DNA of 64,000 nucleotides. Origin: Castanea sativa (taxonomy: Eukaryota > Streptophyta > Magnoliopsida > Fagales > Fagaceae). The number at the start of each line of letters is the position of its first letter. Positions within the stretch are counted from its first letter, which is position 1. Made by a program: the position numbers and the translations under genes. The notes below the pieces were generated by a model. That model ran no database searches. It was not told where the DNA came from and saw nothing but the letters and a program-made list of their open reading frames with translations. The stretch covers positions 42,657,335-42,721,334 of the forward strand of contig NC_134018.1 in assembly GCF_040712315.1 (NCBI RefSeq), read 5' to 3'. Below are positions 12,138 through 23,215 of the stretch, one piece after another.

Positions 12138-14161
12138 CTATGCCTCTCCGTTAGCCGAGGCCGAGGATTCTGGTTCTGGTTGACGCAGAATTGCAGCCGT
12201 GACACACTGTCGAGCCACAGACTGACTCCCAAGTAACTCCACCACCTGGTCTCCAGAATGAAATTTGACTTTGACATGCAAGGTTGAGGAAACAGCCCCT
12301 AACGCATGCAGCCAAGGTCTTGCCACAATAGCCGTATTGGGAGAATAAGCATCAGCCACGATGAAATCTACGTCTACCACCTCCGGACTTGATTGCATAG
12401 GCAGTCTAATTTGTCCTTTCGAAACGACAGCTCTCCTTTCGAAGCTTATCAAGGGTGAGTCATATGGCATAAGATCTTCAACTCTTAACTTCAAGCCTCT
12501 AAATAGGTCAGGGTACATGATATCTGCGCCACTGCCTTGATCAACCATTACCCTTTTTACATCATAGTTCCCTATTCTGAGGGTTACCACTAAGGCATCA
12601 TCATAAGGCTGGATGGTCCCCATCTTGTCCTCCTCAGAGAAACTTAGGATTGGCAGGATACTTGCCTTAATCCTCTTCGGCTGATCCCGTGACTCTTCGG
12701 CCAATGTTCGAGCTACTGACATTACCCTGAAAGGAGCTGAGCCAGTCCTACCAGGTGCTGCAAAAATGACATTGATAGTACCTAAAGGAGGTCTGGATGA
12801 AGGACCGTCGTGGTTTGCCACTCCTGATTGGCTTCCTCGCCCGTTGGGTTGGTACAGAAACTGCTTCAGCTTTCCCTCCTTAACCAATTGTTCCAAATGA
12901 TTCCACAAAGTGCGACAATCCTCGGTGGTATGACCTCTCTCCTGGTGATAATGGCAATGGAGATTTCGGTTGCGTCTCAAAGGGTCCACTGCCATTTTAT
13001 TTGGCCATCTGAAAAAAGTCTCATGCCTTATTTTCTCCAACAGCTGCTGCACCGGCTCCCTGAAGACGGTGTTGACCACTTGTGGGGGTATGTGACCAGC
13101 CTGCCTGGAAAAATCCCGCGCAGGCCTATTGTTGTTGTATCTGTTCGACCTGAAATCCCTCCTTTCTTGTGGGATAACCTTCGCCTTGCCTTTTCCCTGC
13201 TGCTGATCTTCCTCAACCCTTTTGTACTCGTCGATGCGATCCATTAGTCGACATACGCTTCTGACAGGCTTCTTCGTTAAGGATTTCCTCAAGTCATGCT
13301 CCGTTGGTAGGCCGACCTTGAAGGTCCTTATTGCTACATCGTCAAAGTCTCCATCAATTTCGTTGAACATTTCCCAATACCTGTCTGAATACGTTTTCAG
13401 GGTTTTCCTTTCCTTCATGGCCATGGATAGTAAAGAATCCAATGGACGAGGAACTCTACTGCACGTGATAAAGCGAGAACCGAATGCTCTAGTAAGCTCT
13501 TTGAAAGAATCAATAGAGCCTGCCCTTAAGCCGTCAAACCATCTCATGGCTACGGGCCCTAGGCTAGAAGGAAAAATCTTGCATAACAAAGTTTCATTCC
13601 TGGAATGCACTGCCATTCTCTGACTGAAATGGCTTACGTGCTCCACAGGATCCATCCGACCATTGTAAAGAGTGAAGGCCGGTTGTGTGAAGCGCCGAGG
13701 CAACCTCCCTTCTTCCAATCTGCGCGCGAAGGGTGACCTGGAGATTTGGTGTAATGCTCTGCCCATTGCGTCATTTCCCAAGCCCCTAGGGGGTAGTCTC
13801 TGCCACGCCTCCCACGTAGATTGTCCTCCTCGGAGGAGACATATTCACCTGGGGGATTTTTGGATCTCTGCCCGTAATTGTCATCCTCGGATCCTTCCGA
13901 AGAGGGGTCAGAGACCGGAGGAGTTCTCCTTCTCCTTTCGTGACACAGTCTCCTCTTTAGGCCGTCAATCTCCTTCTGCATGGCCCTGGCATTTCTCTCA
14001 TAAGGAACTCTGCTTCCTCCTTACGAATGACTAGCACTTCTGATGGTGTGTGTAGTATGTACACTTCCTTCTCAGTTCTCTCCATGATTAGGATGTAAGG
14101 AGTGATCCTCACGCTGGGAGCCCACGGACTCTGCACTGCGTGGTGGTTCTGACCCTACCAT
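12138..14161 (-). pseudogene. Gypsy gag and aspartic protease
   Basis: The likely ATG is at 14161, about 50 bp inside the 5' LTR. Gag has an Arg/Ser-rich charged start, a retrotransposon gag core (FSQRMAVHSRNETLLCK, then WFDGLRAGSIDSFKEL) and a zinc-knuckle-like C-x2-H region (CHYHQERGHTTEDC). The protease follows with a D-x-G catalytic motif written VDQGSGADIM, where the usual second residue is Ser or Thr. Damage: TGA 14072-14074, TAA 14021-14023, one frameshift near 13780-13800 by a G/C run, and TAG 12138-12140 at the border with RT. The frame is otherwise the same as that of pol, so the parent encoded one gag-pol polyprotein. Confidence 0.88.
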
Positions 14162-14190
14162 GATGTCCTAAACTTCCTTAAAAACTAAAT

Positions 14191-14209
14191 TCCCACAGAT
14201 GGCGCCAAT
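14191..14209 (-). other. primer binding site of the Gypsy element
   Basis: On the minus strand the LTR is followed by one or two bases and then TGGCGCCATCTGTGGGA. This is a typical start (TGG...) for pairing with a tRNA 3' end and fixes the element's orientation. I do not assign the tRNA with confidence. Confidence 0.75.
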
Positions 14210-14936
14210 TGTAAGGACACAATTCAAATTCCCAAACCACGACTGGGAGGAAATGGGCTTGAAAGGCCTTTCTTCACAATGAATTTGTAGAGGATGGGTT
14301 TGTAATCTAGATTTCAAGGATGGCTTAGACAATTACAAAAAGAACGGGCTTTGGGCCCAATGGAAGAAAACAAAGAATCGTTTGCAAAGAGTAAGACTGA
14401 GAATTCCTCCTCGGACTGTTTCTGAGGATAGTTTCTAATAGTATTTCTCAAGTTTGGATACAAATATTGATTATCATACACTTTTTCTTTCTCAAAAAGC
14501 CTCCATTTTCTTCGTATGCCTTCCCTTCTATTTATATATCTCTCCTTCTCTTCAACATCTTCCACTTTATGGTTGCAATCCTGATTTCCGGATACTTGTC
14601 CCATCCATTCTTCCCTAAAGCCCGCTGGGGTTAGGGACCAAGTTCCAAGCTCTATGCTCAGATCCCATCATTCTCTCTATCAGTCAGCGTATAAATTACA
14701 GAGCTTTTAATGTATGGGCGGTGGTAGCAGCTTTACTTTAGATATTCCACCGCTCTTTTTATTGTCCTCCACGTATACTGTGTGTCCTCGGCTTAATATT
14801 CCGAGGACAAATCTACTCCTCGGACGTTTTGGGACATTTAAATACTCCATGATCATTTTGATGTTTTCGGATTTGGGTTTCTAGCCCAAAAGACTTCGTT
14901 GGGCCGCCCTTCATAAATTGTTGGGCCCAATACCCC

Positions 14937-14940
<4 letters not shown>
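14210..14940 (-). repeat. 5' LTR of the Gypsy element
   Basis: 731 bp, collinear with 3638-4368, about 15 differences by eye. It carries the promoter for gag-pol on the minus strand. Confidence 0.95.
14528..14538 (-). promoter_or_regulatory. TATA-like box in 5' LTR
   Basis: TATATAAATAG on the minus strand inside the 5' LTR, about 370 bp before the gag ATG. Position and sequence fit a core promoter. The same word is conserved in the 3' LTR. Confidence 0.5.
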
Positions 14941-14945
<5 letters not shown>

Positions 14946-14968
<23 letters not shown>

Positions 14969-17356
14969 TTCATTGTAATTATTTGTCACTCAAAATAAAT
15001 ATATATTTTATTTGAAAATTTTGAAATTATTTTTTTATTCATGCAATCATGCCATGTACTTGAAGGATTATCTATTACTTTTACCTCATATTTTGATCGG
15101 AAATTTTATAGATGATCAGAGCATTTTTCAATGGCTTAAAAGTTCGAGAACAAGATAACTTTTGCCTCATATTTGACACAATTTTAATCATTTGCCAAAC
15201 ATGGCCCAAGTGTTTTGGTGCTAAATCTTTTTGCTCGAAATCTTAATGTTTCATTGATGAAAGTAGAACTTTAGAGTCTTTTAAATCTAAACATCCATCT
15301 GTAGTTGCCAATGAGCTCTCAAATGACATTTCCTTTCATTGCAAGAGCAAGGTGGAAGGTATGGTCGTGAATTTAAGAACTAGTGGGTGCATGTGTGACA
15401 TACCATTAGAAAAGAATCCCATCTGTTGCTCCTCATATATTATTAAATTAAAATTGGCAATTATATAATATTCTGTTGCAGCTATAAAGTGTTGAATATC
15501 GATGAAGATGTTGATGATGATGAAATGGACTATGAAGATGAAGATTACAACGGTACAGCATTTTAGGTGGTCTTGAAGGTTGAAGATGTTACTGATGAAA
15601 TGAACTTTTTTTTTCTTGATACAAAATAAGGATAGTTGATTTCATAGATAGTGGTTTATATATATTATTGTGTAGATATATTATTTTAATGTTTTGTATA
15701 GGAATATAAAAGTTGGGATGTTGGATGTATTGTAAAATAGTATGGTATAATAGATAAAGTAGTTTTTGAGATGGTAAAATAGAATAGTTTGAAGGTACAG
15801 GATGCTAATGTTCTTAACGGGTGCCTTTAGGGCAATTATGAATAAACCATAATAAAAAAATATTGACACCACTTTTATGACAAAAAAATAAAAAACCCTT
15901 ATATTATTTAATTGAGTAGTTTATCTCTATATCTTATTTCTATATATTAAAAAGATTTGGAAAGTTAATTATGGTATTAAAAAATGTCAAAAATATACCT
16001 TTAATCTAATTAGATAATTGTTATTCTTAAAAAATAAAAAATTGGGTTAAAATTGTAATTCAACAAATTTAAAATAAAAAAAAAAACTACCAAGAGAAAC
16101 TTTTTCCTAAAAATTAGCACTCTTTTTTTTTGATAACCACACTCTCTTAAATATAGAAGAGTGCTACGTTTACAATATTTTCACAACAAATCATAAGTGG
16201 TAAGTTTTTATTGGTTCTAGTTTGAATCTACAACTTAAATTACATTTTTGCCCATCCATAACAACCCATCACCAGTTTACTCTATTTCAAATCCTAAATT
16301 TTAGTTTCCTAAAAAAAATTTCGTGTATAATTCACTAACAATAAATAAATTTAAATTGAAAAATTACATTAAACTCAAAAAAAAAAACCCCATCACACGT
16401 GCAGAGCATATATGATAAGACTAGTATTATTTTAATGAGTTGTATGTTATAATAAAAACTAATTGAATCATGTGAATGCATTGAGGAGGCCACTATTATA
16501 TTGATATCATATGGCCTCTTTTTCAAAATTTTAATGAACACCTTACGGTATACATCCTAGCCGTCTACTCTAGTCGAGAAAACACAACTTGTGGTCCTAT
16601 TTATTGTTAGATTTCATAGATTGAAATAAATTCTTTCTGTCTAATCCTCAAGACGCACACACAAAATCTATATGTATTTTCACCAAATAAATTGGATGTA
16701 TTTTCACAATATTTAAGCAACGTTACTAGAAATCTTTTATCAAATGGCATCAACCTCTTCAAACCTCAACTTTGTTTTGCTAAGAGAGAGAGAGACACAG
16801 AGGTAGTGAAAGAGAGAGAGAAAGTGGCGAATGGAGGTAATAATGATTTGTTGCTTTTAGAATTTTATTATGAAATCAATTTATTTAGGGCAAAGTACGA
16901 TGTTATAATTTTTGTATTTTGTTTATATATATAAAAAATCGTATTTTGTGGTGTTAGGGTTTTGAAATTTGATGGCTCTAATTGATTTGTTAGGGTTGGT
17001 GTGTTTGTTTTGTTTTAGGCTTTTAAAACCACGCTAATTTGTTTATTATCCTCTGCAACAACAAATTATTCGATTAATTTTTGAAGTTGGCCTTAGTAAT
17101 AGCCACGTGCTTTGGTTTAATTTGATATTGGATGTCATATTAGGGTTTGTTGGTGGTTTCGTAATTAATCCTTCCGAATTTCGAGCAGTTGCTTAAGAGT
17201 TTGGAAGAGTCACGTGGGTCAATGCTTGGACAATAACGTTGCGATGTAATGGAAAAGTTTTTGAATTGCAGAATAGCAACTGGGATTCTCTTAATCTGAT
17301 TTAAGATCATGAATCACGTAGAGTTGCTTTTGATTTTTAGCATGTTTTAAAGAACT
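14946..17356. other. AT-rich non-coding stretch between Gypsy and MULE
   Basis: It begins with a (TA)n run at 14941-14964. An acidic-codon-rich patch near 15500-15565 (GATGAAGAT repeats) could be a relic of a coding end, but I cannot place it. About 16158-16285 has words of a widespread plant MITE-like repeat (GTGCTACGTTTACAATATTTTC, ACAACAAATC), only one half of it. No gene is supported. Confidence 0.45.
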
Positions 17357-17365
17357 GGATGTTAA

Positions 17366-17670
17366 GGACAAAATGGGCAATTAGCCATATTTATGGAAAA
17401 ATATAGTTAGTAGGCATTGGTTTAGAAGTATATAGAATACTAACATCTCGACTCTTAGAGAGTCGATTTTGAGGCTATAAATCGACTCTTATATACTCGA
17501 TTTCCGTGGTCTGATCACATCTGATGTGGCGATTTTTCACGTGGCGGCCACCTGGAAATCGAGTTTCTAAGAGTCGATTTATATATCGACTCTTAAATAC
17601 TCGGTTTACATGTGACGTGTACATGTGAGTTGATCCACCTGGAAATCGAATTTTTGAGACTCGATTTCTA
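17366..17670 (+). repeat. left terminal inverted repeat of the MULE, palindrome array
   Basis: The outer ~220 bp match the right end in reverse complement, including TGATGTGGCG and CACGTGGCGGCCACCTGG. It contains five copies of an imperfect palindrome ATCGACTC...GAGTCGAT at about 17448, 17479, 17556, 17583 and 17642. Such arrays may be transposase binding sites; that is inference. Confidence 0.9.
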
Positions 17671-17699
17671 ATAGGGGTTTTTCAAAATTAACCCAAGTC

Positions 17700-18000
17700 C
17701 AGCCTCTCGCACAGACCAGACCTCTCTCTCGCGCCTCTCTCCACTCTCTGTCACTCACCCTCTCACTGTCGCAGACCTGTCGCGGCTCTTCACTCTCTGT
17801 CACTCACTCTCCCTCTCGCGCCTCTTCACTCTCTGTCACTCACTCTCCCTCTCGCGCCGCTCTCCACCTTCTCACTCGCAGCTCTCATGGCTCTCCACCC
17901 TGTCACGGCTCTCCACCCTCTGACTCGCCCCCTGAGCTATCATTCGGCCTGCCATAGTCTCCACTCTCAAGCACTCTCTCCACTCTCACTCAGTTGTCAG
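17700..18000. repeat. CT-rich tract with ~40-bp direct repeats
   Basis: Strongly pyrimidine-rich; the block CTCTCTGTCACTCACTCTCC with CTCGCGCC recurs about three times. It ends with CAGGTATGTTTTTC, which looks like an exon end with a splice donor, so it may be a transcribed leader on the plus strand driven from the left inverted repeat. No protein is evident. Confidence 0.5.
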
Positions 18001-18425
18001 GTATGTTTTTCTTAAGTGTGTGATTTTTTTATGTGGGTTAGTGGTTTTTGTTCGAAAATCATGATTGAACTGATTGTCGAATAGAGAGTAATATGTTGTT
18101 CACAAATTTCTGTTCACAATTATTGTATGATTGACATTGTCATTGGAAGACTAGTCAATGTGGAACATGTGCACCTTCAAATATGATACAATAAAAAGGT
18201 TGATGGAAAAATGCATTCATGGATCATCATGGAATGATGATTTGCACATTCCTGGGTTAAGAACTTACAAAGGCCACTCATAATTTGTGTGCAGTTTTAG
18301 ATCTCGTCAAGACCCTAGGTCTGTTGGGTTTGTATAACAATTCATCTAGCCTAAGAAAGTTTAAATTAACTCCAGACTCAACTTAAAAGGCAGACAATAT
18401 TGGAGCTTTTGAAATCAAGCTGAAA

Positions 18426-18710
18426 CTACAAATCCAAATAATGGCTTAAATTTCTGCAGATATCTTCATCCCTTAGCTTTGTTAGAGCCTTCTTTTCAAT
18501 TTTCTGCATCCACTCCTTGGTCACACAAAGAAGCCTCCCAGATTCCTCAAGTGATTTAGGCTGGCTGTCCTTGAGACCATACCGTAGGAACAATGCTTGC
18601 CTCTCTCTTGAATCCAAGCCTCTCAAAAGATCATGAATGTCTTTTATCATGTGTTGCTTCATGACAATTTCTTCCGAGCTCTTTATTGACATATTAGGTG
18701 TAAATGATCA
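18426..18710 (-). pseudogene. captured fragment of plastid RNA polymerase sigma factor, region 4
   Basis: About 90 residues with the sigma-70 region 4 pattern: LRGLDSRERQALFLRYGL, then KSLEESGRLL and TKEWMQKIEKKALTKLR, ending HYLDL and a TAG at 18426-18428. Nuclear plant sigma factors with such ends act with the plastid-encoded RNA polymerase in promoter recognition. Regions 1-3 and the transit peptide are absent. Upstream on the minus strand the frame meets a stop with no acceptor site, so the captured piece ends near 18710. The sequence AGACATTCATGATC occurs both inside and just outside the piece, a small duplication at the junction. The 18100-18425 stretch may be captured 3' UTR. It is a gene fragment, not a functional gene. 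The sigma type (SIG1-6) is not decided. Confidence 0.8.
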
Positions 18711-18870
18711 TGAATGTCTTTTTCACGTTTAATACTGAGAGACTGCCTTCATCATCTTTCTTCTCAAAGCTCAGTGCAAAACAAATGCGACCCTTTTGAA
18801 TGCAGGTATTTTATTCCTCTGCAAAAGGGTTTCTGAATTCTGATTACCTATCCATTTATTTATGAGAATT

Positions 18871-19027
18871 GCTTAATTTGAGAACTGGGCAAAAGCTCAC
18901 TTAGAAAAAGATTATGTTTTTCCCAACTATTGATTCATATAAACACAACTTTTCAGTTTATGATATTCTTCTGTTATAAATTCATAGAGGTTATTATTTC
19001 CTACACACACAATTCATAGAGATTAAT

Positions 19028-19065
<38 letters not shown>

Positions 19066-19720
19066 TATGTGTAAACAGATGATGAAAATTGTAGAAAATG
19101 ATTGCTTTTCTATTTATAATTTTATATAGCTTAAATTTGAGAACTGGGCAAAGGCTCTTTTAAAGAAAAAAATTTCCCCACCTCTTGATTCATATAAAAC
19201 AACTTTTCAATTTATGACATCCTCATAGAGGCATATGTGAAAGCAAATGAGGAAAATTGTAGAAAATGATTACTTATCTATCTACATAGCTTAATTTGAG
19301 TACTGGGCAAAATCTCTTGAAAAAAAAAAAGATTATAGTTGTCCTTATTATTGATTCCTATAATACAACTTTTCAATTTATAATATCATTCTGTTCTAAA
19401 TTCGTAGAGATTATTGTTTGTTCACAAACTCATATTGACATTTTTTGTATATATGTGAAACAATTGAGGAAGGTTGTAGAAAATGATTACTTATCTATTC
19501 ATATAGCTTAATTTGAGAATTGGGAAAAATCTCTTTGGAAAAATGTTTGTTCCCTGCTGTTGATTTAAAAAATACAAAATTTTCAGTTTTTAATATCTTT
19601 CTATTCTAAATTCATAGAGATTATTGTTTCACTCACATACTCTCATAGAGACATTTTTGTGTATATGTGAAAACAAATGAGGAAGATTGACAGATTGTAA
19701 AAAATAGTTTATTGGGTTCC
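18871..19720. repeat. four diverged tandem repeats of 160-260 bp
   Basis: Copies start with GCTTAATTTGAGAACTGGGCA-like words at about 18871, 19129, 19289 and 19506, and each continues with TTGATTCATATAAAACAACTTTTCA and TCATAGAGATTATTGTTTC-like blocks. Unit length varies because of internal indels, including a (CA)n tract at 19033-19062. No coding sequence. Confidence 0.8.
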
Positions 19721-21263
19721 TCAATCTCTCACTTATACGCTTTGCTTTGGGGTATGAGTATACTTGAAATTTTTTATTGCATTGGTCCAAAAATGATGTT
19801 GAATTGAATCCAAATCCATATGTTGGTATTAAAAATTGTGAACTTTAGAGTTTCCAATTGTACCTATGTACCCCACTTGGAAGTCGGAAGAACATATCTA
19901 TAGTTGTTTGCTAGGATAGCCATTTGGTGACATTTTCCTCTTAGCACTCAATATTTAATGGAAAAGTTGGCTAACTTTATGAAAGAATTTTTCTCAAAAC
20001 TTATTTGGGAGAAAATTTGTTCAACCTAATACTTGGCAATTCAAATGATCATTTGTGTTTGCTTTAATCAAATGGCATATTTAATAATTATGTGATTGGT
20101 TTAAATGACTTAATGAGTTTTGTGATTAGAATACATGTGGATGGTGGGTTATAGCTTATAGGAGATTCCTCTTATCCAATTTGAAGGAAAACTTTATCCC
20201 TAATTTTATTTTAGACTACTACCAGGATATGGTAATAAACTCAAGATTACCAACTTTTACTTCCCTTTCACTTTATCAAATCCTTCCTCAAAGATATTCT
20301 TTTGGGTTATTAGCTGTGGAACTCTGATAGTTCTTGTAAACAGTGGTACAATCTGTCTCCATTACTTCTTATGCAGTTCAACATTATTTATTTCCTTTAT
20401 TTATTTATTTAAAATTTCACTAATGTTTAACTATATCTTAGATCTACTTTGAAAAGATAGGAAAAAAGGGGTGGGTGCGGGTGGGGGGTGGGTTGGACAA
20501 TTGATTATATACTTTCTGCCTCAGATTATGGATCACAGTGATAGTTTGTATGTGCTACTGACTCTAGCCTAACTTCTTGCTCTACTAAAAATATGGTAAC
20601 AGTGTCTACAATCTGATATGTTTCAAGGGTACTCTTTTACATTTCAAGAAGCTTTTTTTTTTTTGTTTTTTTAAATTCAAAAGGAGCTCACAATCATATT
20701 ACAAATGATATTTAGCATCCGCTTTACCTTAAGGCATAAAAGGGGGGAAAATAACATGTCCTTTTTTTTTTTGATAAGTAATAAAAATATATTGAAAGAA
20801 GGGGGGGTGTCACATACAACACCATTTCTTTTACACATACAACACCAATCCAAAGTCAAAATCTGCCGCTTCCTAAGATTACCAATAGTCAAGAAGCTTA
20901 CTTCCCCTTTTCTTTTTCTTTAGGCCCTAAAATCTAAAGTTAATTACGTATAGGATATTGTAAGCTGGTATGCTTTGCAGCCAAGTCATGTTTAAAAAAT
21001 TAATTGTTTTTTTCCAAAAAACAAATAAAAAGTACAGACAATAAACCTAAGTGTGCAAAACTACTTATCACCAAACAAAAAGAACTGTGACCGGGTCATA
21101 TTCTAATCCTTGAACATCTTTGTCTAATCCCCTCCTGATTCAAAACCTACACTCAGTATTTGGACTCAAAACCTACACTTAGTATTTGGACTATTGTCTG
21201 TGCAAGGAGTATCCATTTTCCTATTTCTATTCTAGGTCAGATGAGCAAACAAACAACCACTAC
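19721..21263. other. non-coding MULE interior
   Basis: No gene or captured exon could be recognised. A T-run followed by GATAAGTAATAAAAATATATTG at 20761-20795 looks like the tail of a retroposon. This stretch may contain intron remains of the captured reductase gene. Confidence 0.4.
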
Positions 21264-22420
21264 CTGCCCATTATCATGTTGACAACAAGTTCCATCTTTG
21301 CTCCATTTCCAACCTGCCCTAGGAAGAATGATTTCTTTCCCAAGACATCAAAAAATGGGATGGCTTCCTCATACAATGCCTGCATTTACAAACAGTGATA
21401 TGATACAATTAACAGTAAAAAAGAAAAAATTCATGTGTACAACAATAAAGGAAAAGTGGTCTCTTATCATTTTGACAATGAATAAAGAAAAATATTTCAT
21501 TCTTTTTATTGTTTATTGGTGGGATGTGATGCATCGCTCTCAATTGTAATGCTCAAAAACCTAGTGTAAAGCTAGATTTAACTATTTCTCTTTTGCCTTA
21601 AGTGACTCTTCCCTCTCCTTATTCTCTATTTACTATCTGATTTCTGTGTTCCAGCCCTCTGTTTAAATTATATCAGCCACGCACTAATTTACCAACTCCC
21701 CCAAAATGCAAGCTAAAACCTAACCTTTTGCATATCTACATTAGATTGTATTAGATTTTACTAAATTAGCCCCAAAAATCTAATGTTCGAAACTGGGAAA
21801 ATCCTGCGCATCAAATTTGGTTAGGAAGTTCTTTGTCCTACATCACTGGCTTTAAGAGCGCAGTTCTTAATAGAAATTGGACCGGTTGCTACGAGCAGAG
21901 TATTGTAAAACCAGAGTAAAGGTGATAGTTCTGAATAAACCTAAATGGAGCAACACTAAGAATAAAGTCATAATATGCTCATCTTGCCTTCAATACCCGC
22001 ACATAAGAACATTCATGTGGAAAGATTGAAAAAAAAAAAAAGGTCATTTGCAGTCACAGGACTATGTAACTTTAAGCCAAATGTTTTTGCCAAAAGAGGC
22101 ATTACTTGTAGACGTGACAACTATTAAGGAAACTTATAAATTTCTTCCTAATGATTTTAAGGGATCATAAAAAATTGGAAGAAATATTCTGGTATAATTT
22201 CTTTGATATTTCTTATAAATTATAATTGAATGTTTTCTTTAAAAGCTTTCAAAGTAGTGTATCCAGGTGACGAGAGGAAGCTAGTTTCATTGCTTTAAAC
22301 ATTTAAGTTTCATTTCAATTTTAGTGGATTGTCTATCATCTTGCATACGCTTCTCCTAGAGTACAAAGTATTAGAAGATGACTCCAGTATGTAGACATTA
22401 CACCTTAAATGTATAGTACA

Positions 22421-22459
<39 letters not shown>

Positions 22460-22588
22460 ATGAATGAAGAGTAGTAGTTTTACCTTAGAGAGGGTTCTGT
22501 TCCAAACAGTGACCTTAAAGCCTTTTCGTAAGAGATTGGTGGCCATGGCCTTTCCCATTATACCCAGACCCAAGAACCCTACTTCCAT
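21264..22588 (-). pseudogene. captured fragment of glyoxylate/succinic semialdehyde reductase (GLYR1-like)
   Basis: Two exons of a beta-hydroxyacid dehydrogenase-family enzyme survive. The first (22484-22588, 35 codons) begins with Met and has the NAD(P)-binding start GFLGLGIMGKAMA and ends VWNRTLSK before a GTAAAA donor. The second (21264-21379) follows a TTTGTAAATGCAG acceptor, encodes FDVLGKKSFFLGQVGNGAKME and ends before GTAGTG. Known GLYR1 enzymes reduce glyoxylate and succinic semialdehyde with NADPH. The exons that should lie between (substrate and catalytic parts) and all later exons are missing, and a (GT)n run sits in the first intron. Splice sites survive, so the capture was of genomic DNA, not of a cDNA. 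A fragment inside the MULE. Confidence 0.85.
22423..22456. repeat. (GT)n microsatellite
   Basis: 17 GT dinucleotides in the first intron of the captured reductase fragment. Confidence 0.95.
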
Positions 22589-22999
22589 TGCCATCTCTTC
22601 ATTTGTTTTTCTTTTTGTTTTCAATGTCTATTACGTGCTAATTGCTTATCAATTATCAATACAAAAAGAATTTAATGCAGATATTCTCAAGTATTTCTAT
22701 CTTTTTCATATTGATTTACACAGTGGCTCTTTGTTTTGTTTTTGGATTATCTTTGTATTGCCTTTTAATTTATGTGGCTACTTATAAGTCAGTACAAGAG
22801 AAAGTTTGCAAATGATTTGAAGTGTATTAATTTTGTCATTTAACATTTTATGAATCAATGAATATGGGCTTGGATTTCACATGGGTATTTCATTTGAAAT
22901 TCATTGATGCATAGCAAGAAGCTAACCTTTTTGATTCATCAGCCCTTTATTTTAAAAACAATGTAACCATATTTTCCTTGTTTTTCTTGTGTGATTTAG

Positions 23000-23215
23000 G
23001 TTATAACCTTGGACATGGGTCTTCTAGTTGCTGGTACAAATACACAAAGAGAGTTTGAGGAATGATTAAAGAAGTTAATGGAGGAAATCAAACAAAGTGA
23101 CGACATAATATTGTTTATTGATGAGGTGCACAGTTTAATTGGAGCTAGAGCAGCAGAAGGAGCAATTGATGCTGCAAACATATTGAAACCAGCTCTGGCA
23201 AGAGGTGAACTGCAG
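23000..23215 (+). pseudogene. captured exon of chloroplast ClpC (Hsp100 AAA+ chaperone)
   Basis: A single 72-codon exon sits between a TGATTTAG acceptor and a CTGCAG|GTAATC donor. It encodes the first AAA+ domain around VITLDMGLLVAGT, the Walker B box IILFIDEVH and [19 protein letters not shown], close to plant ClpC. ClpC feeds substrates to the stromal Clp protease and helps protein import. An in-frame TGA at 23063-23065 stands where Arg is expected (FEE-stop-LKK), one C-to-T step. The substitution of GA by RA after SLIGA and of YRG by TQR are further drift. No neighbouring ClpC exons are present. It is on the strand opposite to the other captured fragments. Confidence 0.88.

Larger units (their letters stand above)
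3638..14940 (-). mobile_element. Ty3/Gypsy LTR retrotransposon, Tat lineage, complete
   Basis: Two 731-bp LTRs start TGTAAGG and end CCCTACA, and are flanked by TATAT on both sides (3633-3637 and 14941-14945). They differ at about 15 positions by eye with no indels, roughly 2 percent. The gag-pol order gag, protease, RT, RNase H, integrase reads on the minus strand, so the right LTR is the 5' LTR. The RNase H region holds a second, archaeal-like RNase H (motif VDGAANQRGSG, later NNEAEYEA), a hallmark of the Tat lineage. A spliced antisense gene lies between pol and the 3' LTR, as in other Tat elements. The flanking TATAT falls in AT repeats, so the duplication alone is weak, but all boundaries agree. 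The element is not autonomous because gag-pol has at least eight in-frame stops and one frameshift. Confidence 0.95.

Noticed and set aside
12828..13247. Plus-strand ORF inside gag
   Set aside because: It is the antisense shadow of the gag-protease frame and has no domain of its own.
15480..15570. Acidic coding-like patch that might be an hAT transposase end
   Set aside because: Too short, no conserved block, no frame continuing on either side.
17606..17803. Short Glu/Arg-rich ORF near the left MULE end
   Set aside because: Composition comes from the pyrimidine-rich tract read on the other strand; no support.
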